Assembly (NCBI RefSeq): GCF_000281045.1
Contig: NW_008246068.1
Coordinates: 1,147,319-1,199,242, forward strand
Direction of reading: 5' to 3'
DNA: 51,924 bases
Source: Saprolegnia diclina VS20
Lineage: Eukaryota > Oomycota > Saprolegniomycetes > Saprolegniales > Saprolegniaceae
This document shows positions 34,001 to 43,264 of the stretch, piece by piece. Under the pieces are notes generated by a model. It did not search any database, was not told the DNA's origin, and saw only the letters and a list, made by a program, of their open reading frames with translations. Each line of letters opens with the position of its first letter. The stretch's first letter is position 1. The position numbers and the translations under genes were made by a program.

Positions 34001-35670
34001 TTTCAAAATGCGGTTGTCGACCGAGAAGAACTCGAGCGACTTGTCGCCGGCCACGACCTACCACACAATGATCCCAGATCCGCGATTCGAAATTCGGTAC
34101 CACTTCTTGGCCATTGTCGTGGATCGCGACCGCGAGCGCTTTGCGCGTCGACCCAATGCCGGACGCGACGACGCTCTTCGACGGCCAGTCCCACACGGCG
34201 ATGCGGTGGTTCGGGTCCAGTCCCACCGAGACGAGCTGCGTGTCGTAGCGCTGTGCAAACGCGAGGAGCGCAATGCCGTCGTCGTGAAACTGTGACAAGA
34301 TCGAGAGGCAGTCGAGCGAGAGCGGCGACCAGACGTGGATCGCGCAGTTGGGGCCGACGTCACCGGTCGCGACCTTGTCGCCGTTGGCGCACACGGCGAG
34401 CGACAGAATTGCATTCGTGTGCCCCTAGTTAAGGTGACCAAACAAGGGACGGGAGGTACACAATTACCTCGTAGTAGCGTTGCTCGTGCCGGACAGCGTT
34501 GTACACGATCGCATGGCGAGAGACCGAGTAGACAATGTCGCCGTGGCACGTGTACCGTACGTTGTTGCGGGCGTCGTACCCGCGGTAGCCGTACACCCAC
34601 TCGAGGGAGATGTTGACGGGCGGGAGACGGCGCGGCGCGGGCTTTGGGTTGAGTGGCTCGACCATCCACGGCTCGAGCTGGAACGGAGAGGCGCTCGTAG
34701 TGGGTTTCGTTGGCGGCGCCGGGCTCGGCGGCGGGGCGCAGCATTCGACCTCAATGTCCGAGTCGTCGTCGCTGGCCTACATAGACGTCCCGACAGTGTA
34801 AAATGCATCCGGAGAGTGTAAATTCCATACAAGAATACCTCTTGAATCCACTCGGCTTCGGGCACGCGCTCCTTGGCCGTCTCGGAAATGAGCCGGAAGG
34901 CGTCCATGTAGAGCATGAACTCGCGGTTGCTGCGCGCCCACGCAATAAACTCTTCGTAGTTGAGCGCATCGCTGTGGTCCTACGCTGCTTTGTTCGCCCG
35001 CCTCGTCCCGCGCAACATGGATCGCTACCCGGTCAAACCGCCCAAACGCTTGTTGGGCGACCTGGACAAACGTGGGGATCGGCGGTACGGACGCGAGGCA
35101 GCCGCCCGTGAGGATCGTGATCCCACCGTAGCACGACCGCATGAGAAGCGCCTAGACACGGCCATGATGACCTTTCGCATCATTCGCGTCGAGATGGCGC
35201 ACGAGCTCGATGGGCGAGAGCGATCCGTTGAGGTTGAAGTCAAAGACTTCAAAGGCAACTGTAAGTGGGATATGAGTAAGCTGCGCAAGACAGAGATAGG
35301 ACGTACACCGCGCCTTCTCCTCAAACGTGTCTTGGCAGATGACCGTGAGGCCGCCGATGAACTCGAGGCCGTCGATGCGCCCGTCTTGCTTGCCGTCGCG
35401 CGTCGCGTCGAGGATGGCAAAGATCTCCTTGATCGAAACCGCGTCCGGTTGCTTGAGCAAGATGAGCGACTCGAGTTGGCTCTCGGTGATGGCAAAGCCC
35501 CACGTCTTGCGGAAGCGGGCGTAGAGGTCGCGGACGTCGGCGAGCGTCCCTACGGCCAAGATGATGAAGAGGGTCGAGGCGCTGGGCGTACACTGCGAGA
35601 AGTACTTGGTCTCGCGCATGAGCTCGACCGGCTCCTCGTTGTAGCGCTGCTTCCCGAGGATCGTCCCCAT
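28037..35670 (-). CDS. EF-hand plus triple EMAP-like (EML5/6-type) WD40 protein, 2234 aa
   Basis: Twenty exons: 35670-35307, 35258-35203, 35151-35029, 34979-34839, 34776-34468, 34424-34101, 34057-33851, 33802-33317, 33269-32592, 32542-32415, 32363-32184, 32133-31893, 31837-30665, 30615-30156, 30111-29660, 29613-29371, 29326-28811, 28763-28403, 28346-28216, 28168-28037 (2235 codons). Residues 1-228 are EF-hand-like; one loop, D128-x-N-x-N-G-x-L...E139, is canonical. Three EMAP modules follow (about 290-890, 940-1620, 1635-2234), each a HELP region and about a dozen WD40 blades. HELP motifs are GYRGYDARNNVRY (module 1) and GYRGFDTRNNLRF (module 3); module 2 keeps only a degenerate one (YVHGMNWSNGRAMLGC). 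EMAP signatures such as GHTNAILSLAV, FSVDNRYLQS, WPVQGIWPKGADG and the terminal GHSSHVTN...STGGLDNAIFQF support the call. EML proteins bind microtubules; flagellar or cytoskeletal work with calcium input is inferred. Confidence 0.88.
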
Positions 35671-35701
35671 CCTCTTCGACGTTGGAAAGTGCGATCCACG
35701 G

Positions 35702-35730
35702 AAACATCCGGATAGTACGTATCCGGAAGA
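35702..35730. promoter_or_regulatory. Paired ATCCGGAT / TATCCGG motifs upstream of the EML gene
   Basis: ATCCGGATA (35706-35714) and GTATCCGG (35719-35726) lie 36-56 nt before the EML start, with a GTACGT spacer. The minus strand between these and the ATG also has GCACTTTCCAACG, a possible initiator. Confidence 0.45.
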
Positions 35731-35813
35731 TCCGCGGCCGTGACGTGGCAGTACCACAGCACGCATGCAGGTGAACGGCAAGTTCAAGGGCGATGCCGCG
35801 AGCGCTCGACGTT

Positions 35814-35910
35814 TGCGAGGCAGTCGCTAGTCGGTAGGTAGGTGGTAGTTAGTCGATTGCGAGGAGGTCGCGAGGCAGTCGGTAATCCGTCGCTAGTCAG
35901 TCGTTGGTCA
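35814..35910. repeat. Imperfect GTCGCTAGTCGG-type short tandem repeats
   Basis: Words GAGGCAGTCG, GTCGCTAGTC, GGTAGGTAGGTGG and TAGTCGATTGCGAG recur several times within 100 nt, such as GCGAGGCAGTCGCTAGTCGG and CGCGAGGCAGTCGGTAATCC. This is simple slippage-prone sequence upstream of the EML gene. Confidence 0.5.
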
Positions 35911-36078
35911 GTTTTCACGCGGTACTATTAGTCGGTCCCTGCGTTCTCGATTGGAAACATCGGCCGCGTCATTATAACATGCGATTAGCTGCCACTCGAG
36001 CAACTTATCTACTGAATGACTTTGTCGCTTACGAGGTTCTGATTGGCTCGTCGAATTGCTCGTAGTCTACTAGGACTC

Positions 36079-37504
36079 TTAGTGGGCGGGCGACGTTACG
36101 ACGAGCGACTGGAGGCGCTGAATGGCACTCTGAAGCGTCGACGTCTCCTTGCAGTACGCGAAGCGCACGTAGTTGTGTCCGAGCGCCTTGTGCTTCTCGC
36201 AGTAGAAGGCGCTGACGGGAATCGCCGTCACGCGCTTCTCAATCGTGAGGTACCGGCAAAACGCATAGTCGCGCGACCCGTTTTCCAGGTACTTCGCCGG
36301 AATCTCGACGTTGGCAATGTTGACGAGAAGGAAGGCGCCGCCGTCAGCGACAACGACGTCGAGCCCGAGGGCTTGAAAGGCGGCGATGAGGAGGTCCCGC
36401 CCCGCTTGGTGGCGCGCAGCAACGCTTACAAAGTACGAGTCGTGCGACTGAAATGGCTCGTCGGCCTGCTCGAGCATGGCCGCCACCGCCTCCTGAAGCG
36501 GTGTCGCAACGCTGTCATACGACTCTGAGATGCAAGAGCTATTGCGATCGTACAGTACCTGAATTGGATCCAGTTGTTGGCAAGATGGATGCGCTGGACG
36601 AGCGCCGGGGGCCCGACAGCCCACCCAATTTTCCAGCCCGTCACGGAGAAGGTTTTGCCCGCGGATGAGATGGTGATGCAACGCTCGTACATCCCCGGGA
36701 GGTTGGCGAACCGAGGGTAGGGCACAAAGGCCATGTGCTCGTACACGTCGTCGCAGAGCACGACGACCCGGGGATACCTAATTGAAACTTTTTGTGAGCA
36801 GCGAGGGATGACATGGAGCCTGTACCGGGCAACAATGACCGCAAGGCGCGCAAGCTCGGCCTCGGTAAAGACCTTGCCCGTCGGGTTGTGTGGGCTGTTG
36901 ATGATCAAGACCTGGCACAGTTGGCTGCGTCAAGAGTGCGCGGTTGCATGAGTAGTATGTACCCGTGTATGGGCAGAGAATGCGGCCTCGACTGCGTCGC
37001 CGTCCAGGTAAAACTGCGCCGCGTCACAGCGCAGTGGCACAAACTTGCAGCGCCCGCCGGCCATTTGGACTTGGGCCGCGTAGATGTCAAAGGCCGGCTC
37101 GAGCACGACCACTTCGTCGTCTGGCGACGAAAGTAAGCCCATGAGGGCGCTGTACATGACTTCGGTGGCGCCGACCCCGATCGCAATGTCGGTCGTCGCC
37201 TCGATTGGTCGGTGCAGCTGCTTGGAGTACCTCGCAGCGAGAGCTCGGACGAGACGCAAGTGGCCTTGCGGGCGCGCGTACTGGTTAAAGTCCATGTCGA
37301 TCGCATGGCGAGCGTGGGCCTTGAACATGGCCTCCATGGGCCAGTCGGGAAAGCCTACGACGACGACCTTAATTATCATCCTTCGTGGCATGGCTCGGGG
37401 CCGCAGCTACCTTGGCCGAGGTTGATAGAGCCATGTTGCAGCGCAAGCGGCGTGAACTCGTGCCACACCGTGGGCTGGTCGAAGCCGTGCAGTCGATCCG
37501 CCAT
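36079..37504 (-). CDS. Kynurenine / glutamine transaminase-type class I aminotransferase
   Basis: Exons 37504-37411, 37354-36963, 36911-36826, 36777-36559 and 36511-36079; 407 residues, with introns of 47-56 nt. The spliced start INLGQGFPDWP, then VGATEVMYSALMGLL, VVLEPAFDIYAAQVQMAGG, LIINSPHNPTGKVF, VVLCDDVYEHMAF and the PLP lysine in ISSAGKTFSVTGWKIGWAVGP are the fold-type-I signature of KYAT1/KYAT3 (kynurenine aminotransferase / cysteine-S-conjugate beta-lyase). The end (WIQFSVATPLQEAV..., VRFAYCKETSTLQ, with the substrate-carboxylate Arg) also fits. It would convert kynurenine to kynurenic acid or transaminate glutamine; substrate is not decided by sequence. A start exon upstream (MDDVVVSSRQ... 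near 37712) could exist but does not splice in frame in any way I found. Confidence 0.9.
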
Positions 37505-37802
37505 GCTGCGCTCCGGGCCGAACACGCCTGAACGAAAAACGACCAACACTCTAGTTGAAGCTCGTGTCGTTGCATTAAATTAAAATAAATTAAAACAAAC
37601 ACTGAAAAAAACGATGGGTCAAATGGGTTAAACATACCATGGGTGCCGCATGTGACGTTAAAGCTGCGCGGGAAGATCCAGCCTCCATCTGCCTCGACGA
37701 CACGACAACGTCGTCCATTGACAAGGTATACGCATTAATATTTATGTATTTGTTGTGGTGGTACAAATGGGGTTCATAGTCGTAAGAGCACAGAGAAGGG
37801 GT

Positions 37803-39169
37803 TTACGGCGACACGGGCTGGGCCGTGTCCGAGCCCGACGAGCCCGACGCGCTCTTCTTGGCCTTCTTCCGCTTCTGCGCCCGGCGACGGTTCCGGCGCT
37901 TCTTCTGGTCTTCGCTCAGCGCCTTCGTGGTCGCATACGTCTCGTCGTCGTCGGTCGTGCTGACGTCAATACTGTGGAAGGTCGGTCGTGCCTTGGTCAC
38001 GAGAGCCGGGGACAAAATTTGGTCGGGTGTCACAATCTCGACACGGGCAATCTTCTGGCCATCGACCTGGATGGGCGCGACGGCTACCTGGACAGGCGCA
38101 ACGGCCACCTCGGGGGCAGGGACAACGGTTTCAACAGAGGCAGGCACTTCAACGACGGCAGGGATCTCAACGGCAGCAGGAGCTTCAACAGCAACGGGGG
38201 CTTCGGTGACGACGACGGGGGCTTCGGTGACGACGACGGGGGCTTCGGTGACGACGGGGGCTTTGGTGACGACGGGGGCTTCGGTGACGACGGGGGCTTC
38301 AATTGCGACGGGGGTATCATCAATGGGCGTCGCGACAACCTCGGCTGTAGCGGTAACATCCGTGACGGGGACCGGCTCTTGAACAACGGGTGCCGTTACG
38401 GGCTCGGCGACTTCGACAGCTGCCGGCGTCTCGGTGACGACAGTCGAGATGGCTTCCGCTTCGATTTTCTGGGCCTTCTTGGCTTCAAAGTTGAGGCAGA
38501 TCTTGGAGATCATGTTGACGGCCGCTTCCGCCGACTGCACGGCCGCGACACCGTCCACAGTCGCATCATCTTCCTTGACGGGGTCAACGGCGTCTTCTTC
38601 GTCGTTCTTGTTGTTGTTGGCGTCGACAGGCACGTCGTCGTCGTGCGTGTCTTGGTTGCTGCTGACCTCATCGATCGCATCTTCCTCCTCTTCCTCTTCT
38701 TCGGGATTGGCCACGACCGCCGACTTCTTTTCCTCTTCTTCGTGGGCCGTCACGTGCTTGGCGATGTGGAGGAGACCATCGAGGAGCTGCTCGCCCTTCT
38801 CGGAGAGCGTCAACGGCGCCAACTGCGTCATGAACGCATCCAGTTGCGACTTGCGCTTGTCGCTCGACGGCGCAAAGAACGACTTGGGCGGGAACGGAAG
38901 GCCCGCGACCGCCTTGTCCGACTTGGAAACCTAAGCATATCAATGAATATCGACTTGGACGGGATCGAAGCTGGTTCGTACCTGCGTGTAGAACTCGTGG
39001 TAGCGGCTATAGCGGATCGGCACGGTCCAGTGGGCGCCCGACGGGTGCTGCACACGGGTGGTGTACACCTAGTCGAGCATGAGCGACAAGGATCACAGCA
39101 CGCTTCATGTACCATGAATTTGGAGCCCTTTTCTTGCGCTTCCCGGAAGCCGGTGACCTGGAACTGCAT
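37803..39169 (-). CDS. PX-domain protein A with acidic and APVVTE-repeat region
   Basis: Exons 39169-39113, 39068-38982 and 38930-37803; 423 residues. The PX domain (about 1-110) opens MQFQVTGFREAQEKGSKFM and continues VYTTRVQHPSGAHWTVPIRYSRYHEFYTQ (the R-Y-S-R-[YF]-H-x-F phosphoinositide-binding block). FPPKSFF and the helix DAFMTQLAPL follow. The rest is unusual: acidic stretches (EEEEEEEDAIDEV), a C-terminal run of about seven APVVTE/APVVVTE units, and a very basic end (KKRRNRRRAQKRKKAKK). No membrane segment. It is a paralogue of the neighbouring PX gene: both keep the same two intron positions. PX proteins bind phosphoinositides on endosomes; the role of the repeats is unknown. An in-frame ATG nine codons upstream is possible. 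Confidence 0.8.
38196..38314 (-). repeat. Coding tandem repeat APVVTE
   Basis: On the plus strand the unit GGGGCTTCGGTGACGACG, with 15-, 18- and 21-nt variants, recurs about seven times; read on the minus strand it gives APVVTE, APVVTK and APVVVTE. Near-identical copies suggest recent expansion or contraction and a length-variable protein. Confidence 0.75.
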
Positions 39170-40117
39170 GCTCTTGCTGAATCGACCTATTCGCATGCAT
39201 GAGCCGCTGGTGCGCTGCTCGATGCCCGTACCGCTTGCGTACGAGGCGCTAAAATCGAAATTGAGCGCATCCAAAAGCCCGCGATTTCTCACACATGGGC
39301 GCGGAAAGCTCGAATTTCGATGAAATTTATTTTCCAACAATCAATGTTGCCTACAATGATTAAGATATGTTCATTCAATTTTAAAGCCGGTCGGTTGGAA
39401 CGATCTGGTCGGAGAATAAAATACCAGTGATATTATTAATTTGCAAGTCGACCACGTGGATCCAAATCTGCATGTCGCAAGCGCATTGGCCATTTGTATG
39501 GAGGCTGTGCGGTGATCGACACCGTGATGCTTTCTGGCGCCAGCGCCCAGCCGGTTACGACACGACACACCGCGGTGGCTGCATTTTGTCGCGCCCGCAT
39601 TGCTACCTCCAGCCGCATTCGATGCAGCGAGCGTGACGAGCTTGGTGCGAGCTCGTTTCTGGTTGCCTGGACGAGAAGTGGCTCGTGTTGATGGCGTTTG
39701 CTGGCGTCAAGGAGGTGGCCATGCGCGCTGTAGTAACGCTACCCAGGCTGTAATGTACACGGTACGTTGCCTGCATATCGCTCCGACTGCACTTGCTTCT
39801 ACTGTGCGCGCAAGCTGCAACGTACGGTACAGCGACGCGTGGCTTCCACGAGTGACGGCCATCTTGGCCGGCGAGATCCGAGGGCTACTGCCAAGGGACC
39901 GGACGTCGCGCGCACCCAAGTACCCACATTAGGAGGATCGCCTTGCGCGGAACCGGGCGGCAACTCCGAACGAATCGACCGAGTGAGATGGTGGATTTTG
40001 ATTTTGGGGCTTACTCCTCATCCCACGCTTCGAGAGGGCGCGCGGCTACCGTTGGCCGCGCCTGTCCGCCGTAAAGGTAGGGAATGGCGCGCTGCATAAA
40101 TACGACGTTGGGCTGGG
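39170..40117. other. Intergenic between the two PX paralogues
   Basis: This 948-nt stretch separates the upstream end of PX-A from the stop of PX-B. It contains AT-rich sequence near 39330-39450 but no open frame with family features and no clear repeat; it presumably carries the PX-A promoter. Confidence 0.4.
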
Positions 40118-40860
40118 CTACGCCGCGGCCTTGACCTTGGGCGAAGGCAGCAGCGCCGATGCAACCCAAAAGAGCGACTGGACGACCGTGACGAGGATCA
40201 TAACCGGCGACAGCATCACCGTGTACGTGAGTGCCACCGCGCGGACGGCGGGCGGCGACTCGACCTTGGCCTTTGCACACGTCTTGGCCTTCTTCTTCAG
40301 TGGCGTGGCCGCCGTCGGCTTGACGACCTCGACAACGACGTCGATCGAAGGTCCTTGGGCCGCGACGTCGGGCTCCCCAGGCACCACGGTGTCTTCTTCC
40401 AGCTCTGGCTCGCAGGGCTGCTCGACGATCGTGTTGGCGTCGACGTCAAGCAGGTCGTGGACGAGTCGGAGCCCGTCGTCTGAGAGGGTTGGCAGGGCGC
40501 CAGCGAGCTGCTGCATAAAGTCGTGGAGCTGGCGCATGCGCGTGGCGTTGGACGGTGTGAAGAGCACCTTTTGCGGAAACGAGAGCGCCGCCGCGTGCCG
40601 GTCCGTCTTGACGAGCTACAATAAACGGCGTCGTCTTGTGGAGTTGCTGAGTTGCGTACCTGGCCAAAAAACTCGTGGAAGCGGCTGTAGCGAAGCGGGA
40701 CGACCCATTCGCGGCCGTTGGACGCGACGGACGTCATGTACACCTACACTCTTGCTATGGCACTCTTGTCGTCCGGGGTGGGGTGTAGTACTGTAAACTT
40801 GCTGCCATCGTCGATTGTGTCTTCGTAGCGAAGGACCGCGAGCTGCGTGACGGTGGCCAT
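40118..40860 (-). CDS. PX-domain protein B, C-terminally anchored
   Basis: Exons 40860-40792, 40743-40660 and 40615-40118; 216 residues, introns of 48 and 44 nt. PX part: MATVTQLAVLRYEDTIDDGSKFT | VYMTSVASNGREWVVPLRYSRFHEFFGQ | LVKTDRHAAALSFPQKVLF, then DFMQQLAGALPTL. It ends with a hydrophobic segment (VMLSPVMILVTVVQSLFWVASALL) and a short Lys-containing tail, so it probably sits in a membrane with the PX domain in the cytosol. The upstream motif CCCATTCCTTCATAT about 40 nt before the ATG is initiator-like. Compared with PX-A it lacks the acidic and APVVTE parts. Same exon structure, order and strand mark the pair as a tandem duplication. Confidence 0.85.
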
Positions 40861-41360
40861 GGTGGTGCTGCTGGTTCTAGAGGCGATATGAAGGAATGGG
40901 CGCCATGTCGCTGCGATCGCCGAGCTTGAATGGCCCGTCTGACAAGCCCGACGCAGCCTCGCTTGTTTTATTGGACCGATCAAAACCAGTTACAAATCCT
41001 AGTTCACCATTTATAATTCGAGCCGGCCACCTGTTACTTCCAGGTGCACATGCGCGGCGATTGGACGGCCAGCACACAACCTCGTGTTGTGTCAACTTTT
41101 GTCGTGGTGGCTTGGCCAAGAACCGACCGAACCTCAGATCGAACTTGTGAGTGTGCGGCCGCTTCCATACGCCAGCACTGCCACTGCTAGCTAGGCGGTT
41201 CCATGCAGCGCCGCACAGCAAGTCACTTCCATGCACCCGGTCGTCCGTCTTTTGGCTCAGATACTTACTGCGGTCTCGTCTCGTGTGCCGTGCCTCGTGG
41301 TGAGAGGTGACCTGCCCTGACAGCATCCAGGAGAGACTTTGGCGAAACTGAGAAAGCCAA

Positions 41361-41448
41361 GAAAGCTTTTAGCATGCTCAGCCCTGTGTCCTTGGTGGCC
41401 AGCAGAAAGCTCTTAGCGTGCTGAGCGCTGTGTCCTTGGTGACCAGCA
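41361..41448. repeat. 44-bp tandem repeat at the edge of the assembly gap
   Basis: Two adjacent 44-nt units start AGAAAGCTTTTAGCATGCTC and AGAAAGCTCTTAGCGTGCTG and both end TGTCCTTGGTGnCCAGC. The second abuts the Ns, so more copies are probably hidden in the gap; a partial unit (GAGAAAGCCAAG) precedes the first. Confidence 0.7.
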
Positions 41449-41633
41449 NNNNNNNNNNNNNNNNNNNNNNNNNNNNNNNNNNNNNNNNNNNNNNNNNNNN
41501 NNNNNNNNNNNNNNNNNNNNNNNNNNNNNNNNNNNNNNNNNNNNNNNNNNNNNNNNNNNNNNNNNNNNNNNNNNNNNNNNNNNNNNNNNNNNNNNNNNNN
41601 NNNNNNNNNNNNNNNNNNNNNNNNNNNNNNNNN
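41449..41633. other. Assembly gap (Ns)
   Basis: A run of 185 undetermined bases follows directly on the 44-bp repeat, which explains why assembly failed. The downstream edge is 28 nt from the BCKDHA stop codon. Confidence 0.95.
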
Positions 41634-41661
41634 TATTATAGAACGAAAACAGGCAACAACT

Positions 41662-43264
41662 CTAATGGCCCGACGCGTAGTGCTCGGGGTACTTGGCGAT
41701 GTGTTCGAGCATCTCCGCCTCCTGGTCCTGCAAGTGGCGCGGCTTCTCCGCATACACGTCCTCGAACATCGTGTCGAGGGCCGGGATGCCCTTGGCCTCG
41801 GCCTTGGTGAGCGCCGCAAGCACGCTCGAGCGCTCAGCGTCCTTGAGAGCCACGTCACGCTCCTCCGACCACCAGCCTTGGTCCTATACACACAGCTGTC
41901 ATGAGCTGGGATCGACAGCGCGACGCGTACAAGGAGGTAAAGCTTGAGACGGTTCATCGGGCAGTTGGTGTCCTTCCAGTGCTTGATCTCCGAGACGGCA
42001 CGGTACCGCGTCGAGTCATCCGACGTCGAGTGGTGGCCCTGGCGGTACGACATGGTCTCGAGCAGCACGGGGCGGCCCTCGCTCAGAATCATCTCGCGCG
42101 CCTTCTTGGTCGCTTCGTAGACTGCAAAGACGTCGTTGCCATCGACGCGAATGACGGGGATGCCGTAGCCGGCACCGCGCGACGCGATACCGTCGCCACG
42201 AAACTGGTCCTTGACGGGCGTGCTGATCGCGTACCCGTTGTTGCGGGCAAAGTAGAGCACGGGGCAGTCGCGCGTCGCCGCAATGTTGAGTGCTATCAAA
42301 AATGTCATGTTCAGGCACGCGATGGATGAGGATGACGCACCGGCGTGGAAGTCGCCCTCACTGGCCGCGCCTTCACCAAAGTAGCAGACTGCAATGCGAT
42401 CTTCCTTGGCGAGCTTGAAGCCGTACGCCGCACCGGCCGCCTATGTCGTTTGAGCCATGGTTGTTAACACGGTCGTGTTACCTGGGGCAGCTGCGTCGCA
42501 AGCGGCGAAGACACCGTTTGGTAGTTGAGCTCGCGCGAGCCGTAGTGCACGGGCATCTGGCGGCCCTTGCCGAGGTCGCCTTCGTTGCTGAAGAGCTGGT
42601 CGGCAAACTGGTCGAGCGTAAAGCCACGCCACATGAGAACACCGGCCTCGCGGTACTGGGCAAACACCATGTCGCCTACGCGCCGCGATGAGATAAGATG
42701 CGCTCAATAGCTTCAAGTGCGTACGGGGCTTGATGGCGGCGGCGCTGCCAAAGAGCGTGCCTTCTTCGCCAAACGCCGTCATGTAGAACGAGATACGGCC
42801 CTAGCCACGAGCGATGAGCGGATTCGCCGCAACACGCCGCACGTACCTGGCGCTGGGCGTCGTAAAAGACGTTGTCCATGCTCTACACAAGCCATGTTTG
42901 CATGAATATGAGCGAGGATGTGGACGTACGTTGAGGCGAATCATGTGCTTGTAGATCTCGACGGCGAGGTCTTCATCAATGCCTTCCGGGATCGATGCAC
43001 CCTGCACAAGCTTGCCTTGCTGGTCCAAGACGCGGTAGGCCGGGATCACGTCGGCGTCCTTCGGGTCGACGACATGAATCTTGTTGACGTAGGGAACCGT
43101 CTGGCCACCCGGGAATTCGCCTACCGTGCATGATGCGGTGGATGAGGATGACGGCAAGATGCCGCATGCAAGGCCATGCTCGTACCGTGGCCGACAGTGG
43201 CCGAGAAGAAGCGGGCGGCGCGGGCGCGGGGCGCGAGCGACTTGGTGAGCAAGCGGAGGGCCAT
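41662..43264 (-). CDS. BCKDHA: Branched-chain 2-oxoacid dehydrogenase E1 subunit alpha
   Basis: Eight exons: 43264-43186, 43120-42930, 42882-42847, 42800-42725, 42675-42482, 42440-42341, 42292-41931 and 41883-41662; 420 codons. The N terminus ([20 protein letters not shown]) is a mitochondrial presequence. Diagnostic parts: [78 protein letters not shown], the thiamine-pyrophosphate region [22 protein letters not shown] and [14 protein letters not shown]. The regulatory phosphorylation loop [16 protein letters not shown] keeps the serine pair phosphorylated in animals. The subunit decarboxylates the 2-oxo acids of valine, leucine and isoleucine together with E1 beta. The end [15 protein letters not shown]...YPEHYASGH is complete. 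Confidence 0.96.

Larger units (their letters stand above)
35671..36078. other. Promoter of the EML gene and a short-repeat tract
   Basis: Next to the TATCCGG motifs, 35814-35910 is a tract of imperfect copies of GCGAGGCAGTCGsTAgTC / CGCTAGTCAGTCG-like words. Beyond it is AT-richer sequence reaching the 3' end of the aminotransferase gene, with a CTGATTGG (reverse CCAATCAG) at about 36039. No gene is seen. Confidence 0.4.
40861..41661. other. Intergenic, with tandem repeat and assembly gap
   Basis: Holds the PX-B promoter, then a run of sequence without gene features, the 44-bp repeat and the 185-nt N run. The BCKDHA stop lies just beyond the gap. Confidence 0.5.

Noticed and set aside
28037-35670. 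Several separate WD40 genes
   Set aside because: All fragments splice in one frame to a single protein with standard introns and three EMAP modules, so they are one gene.
42315-43160. GGATGAGGATGAC repeated in two BCKDHA introns
   Set aside because: Only two short copies (about 42324 and 43142); probably chance or an old local copy with no clear meaning.
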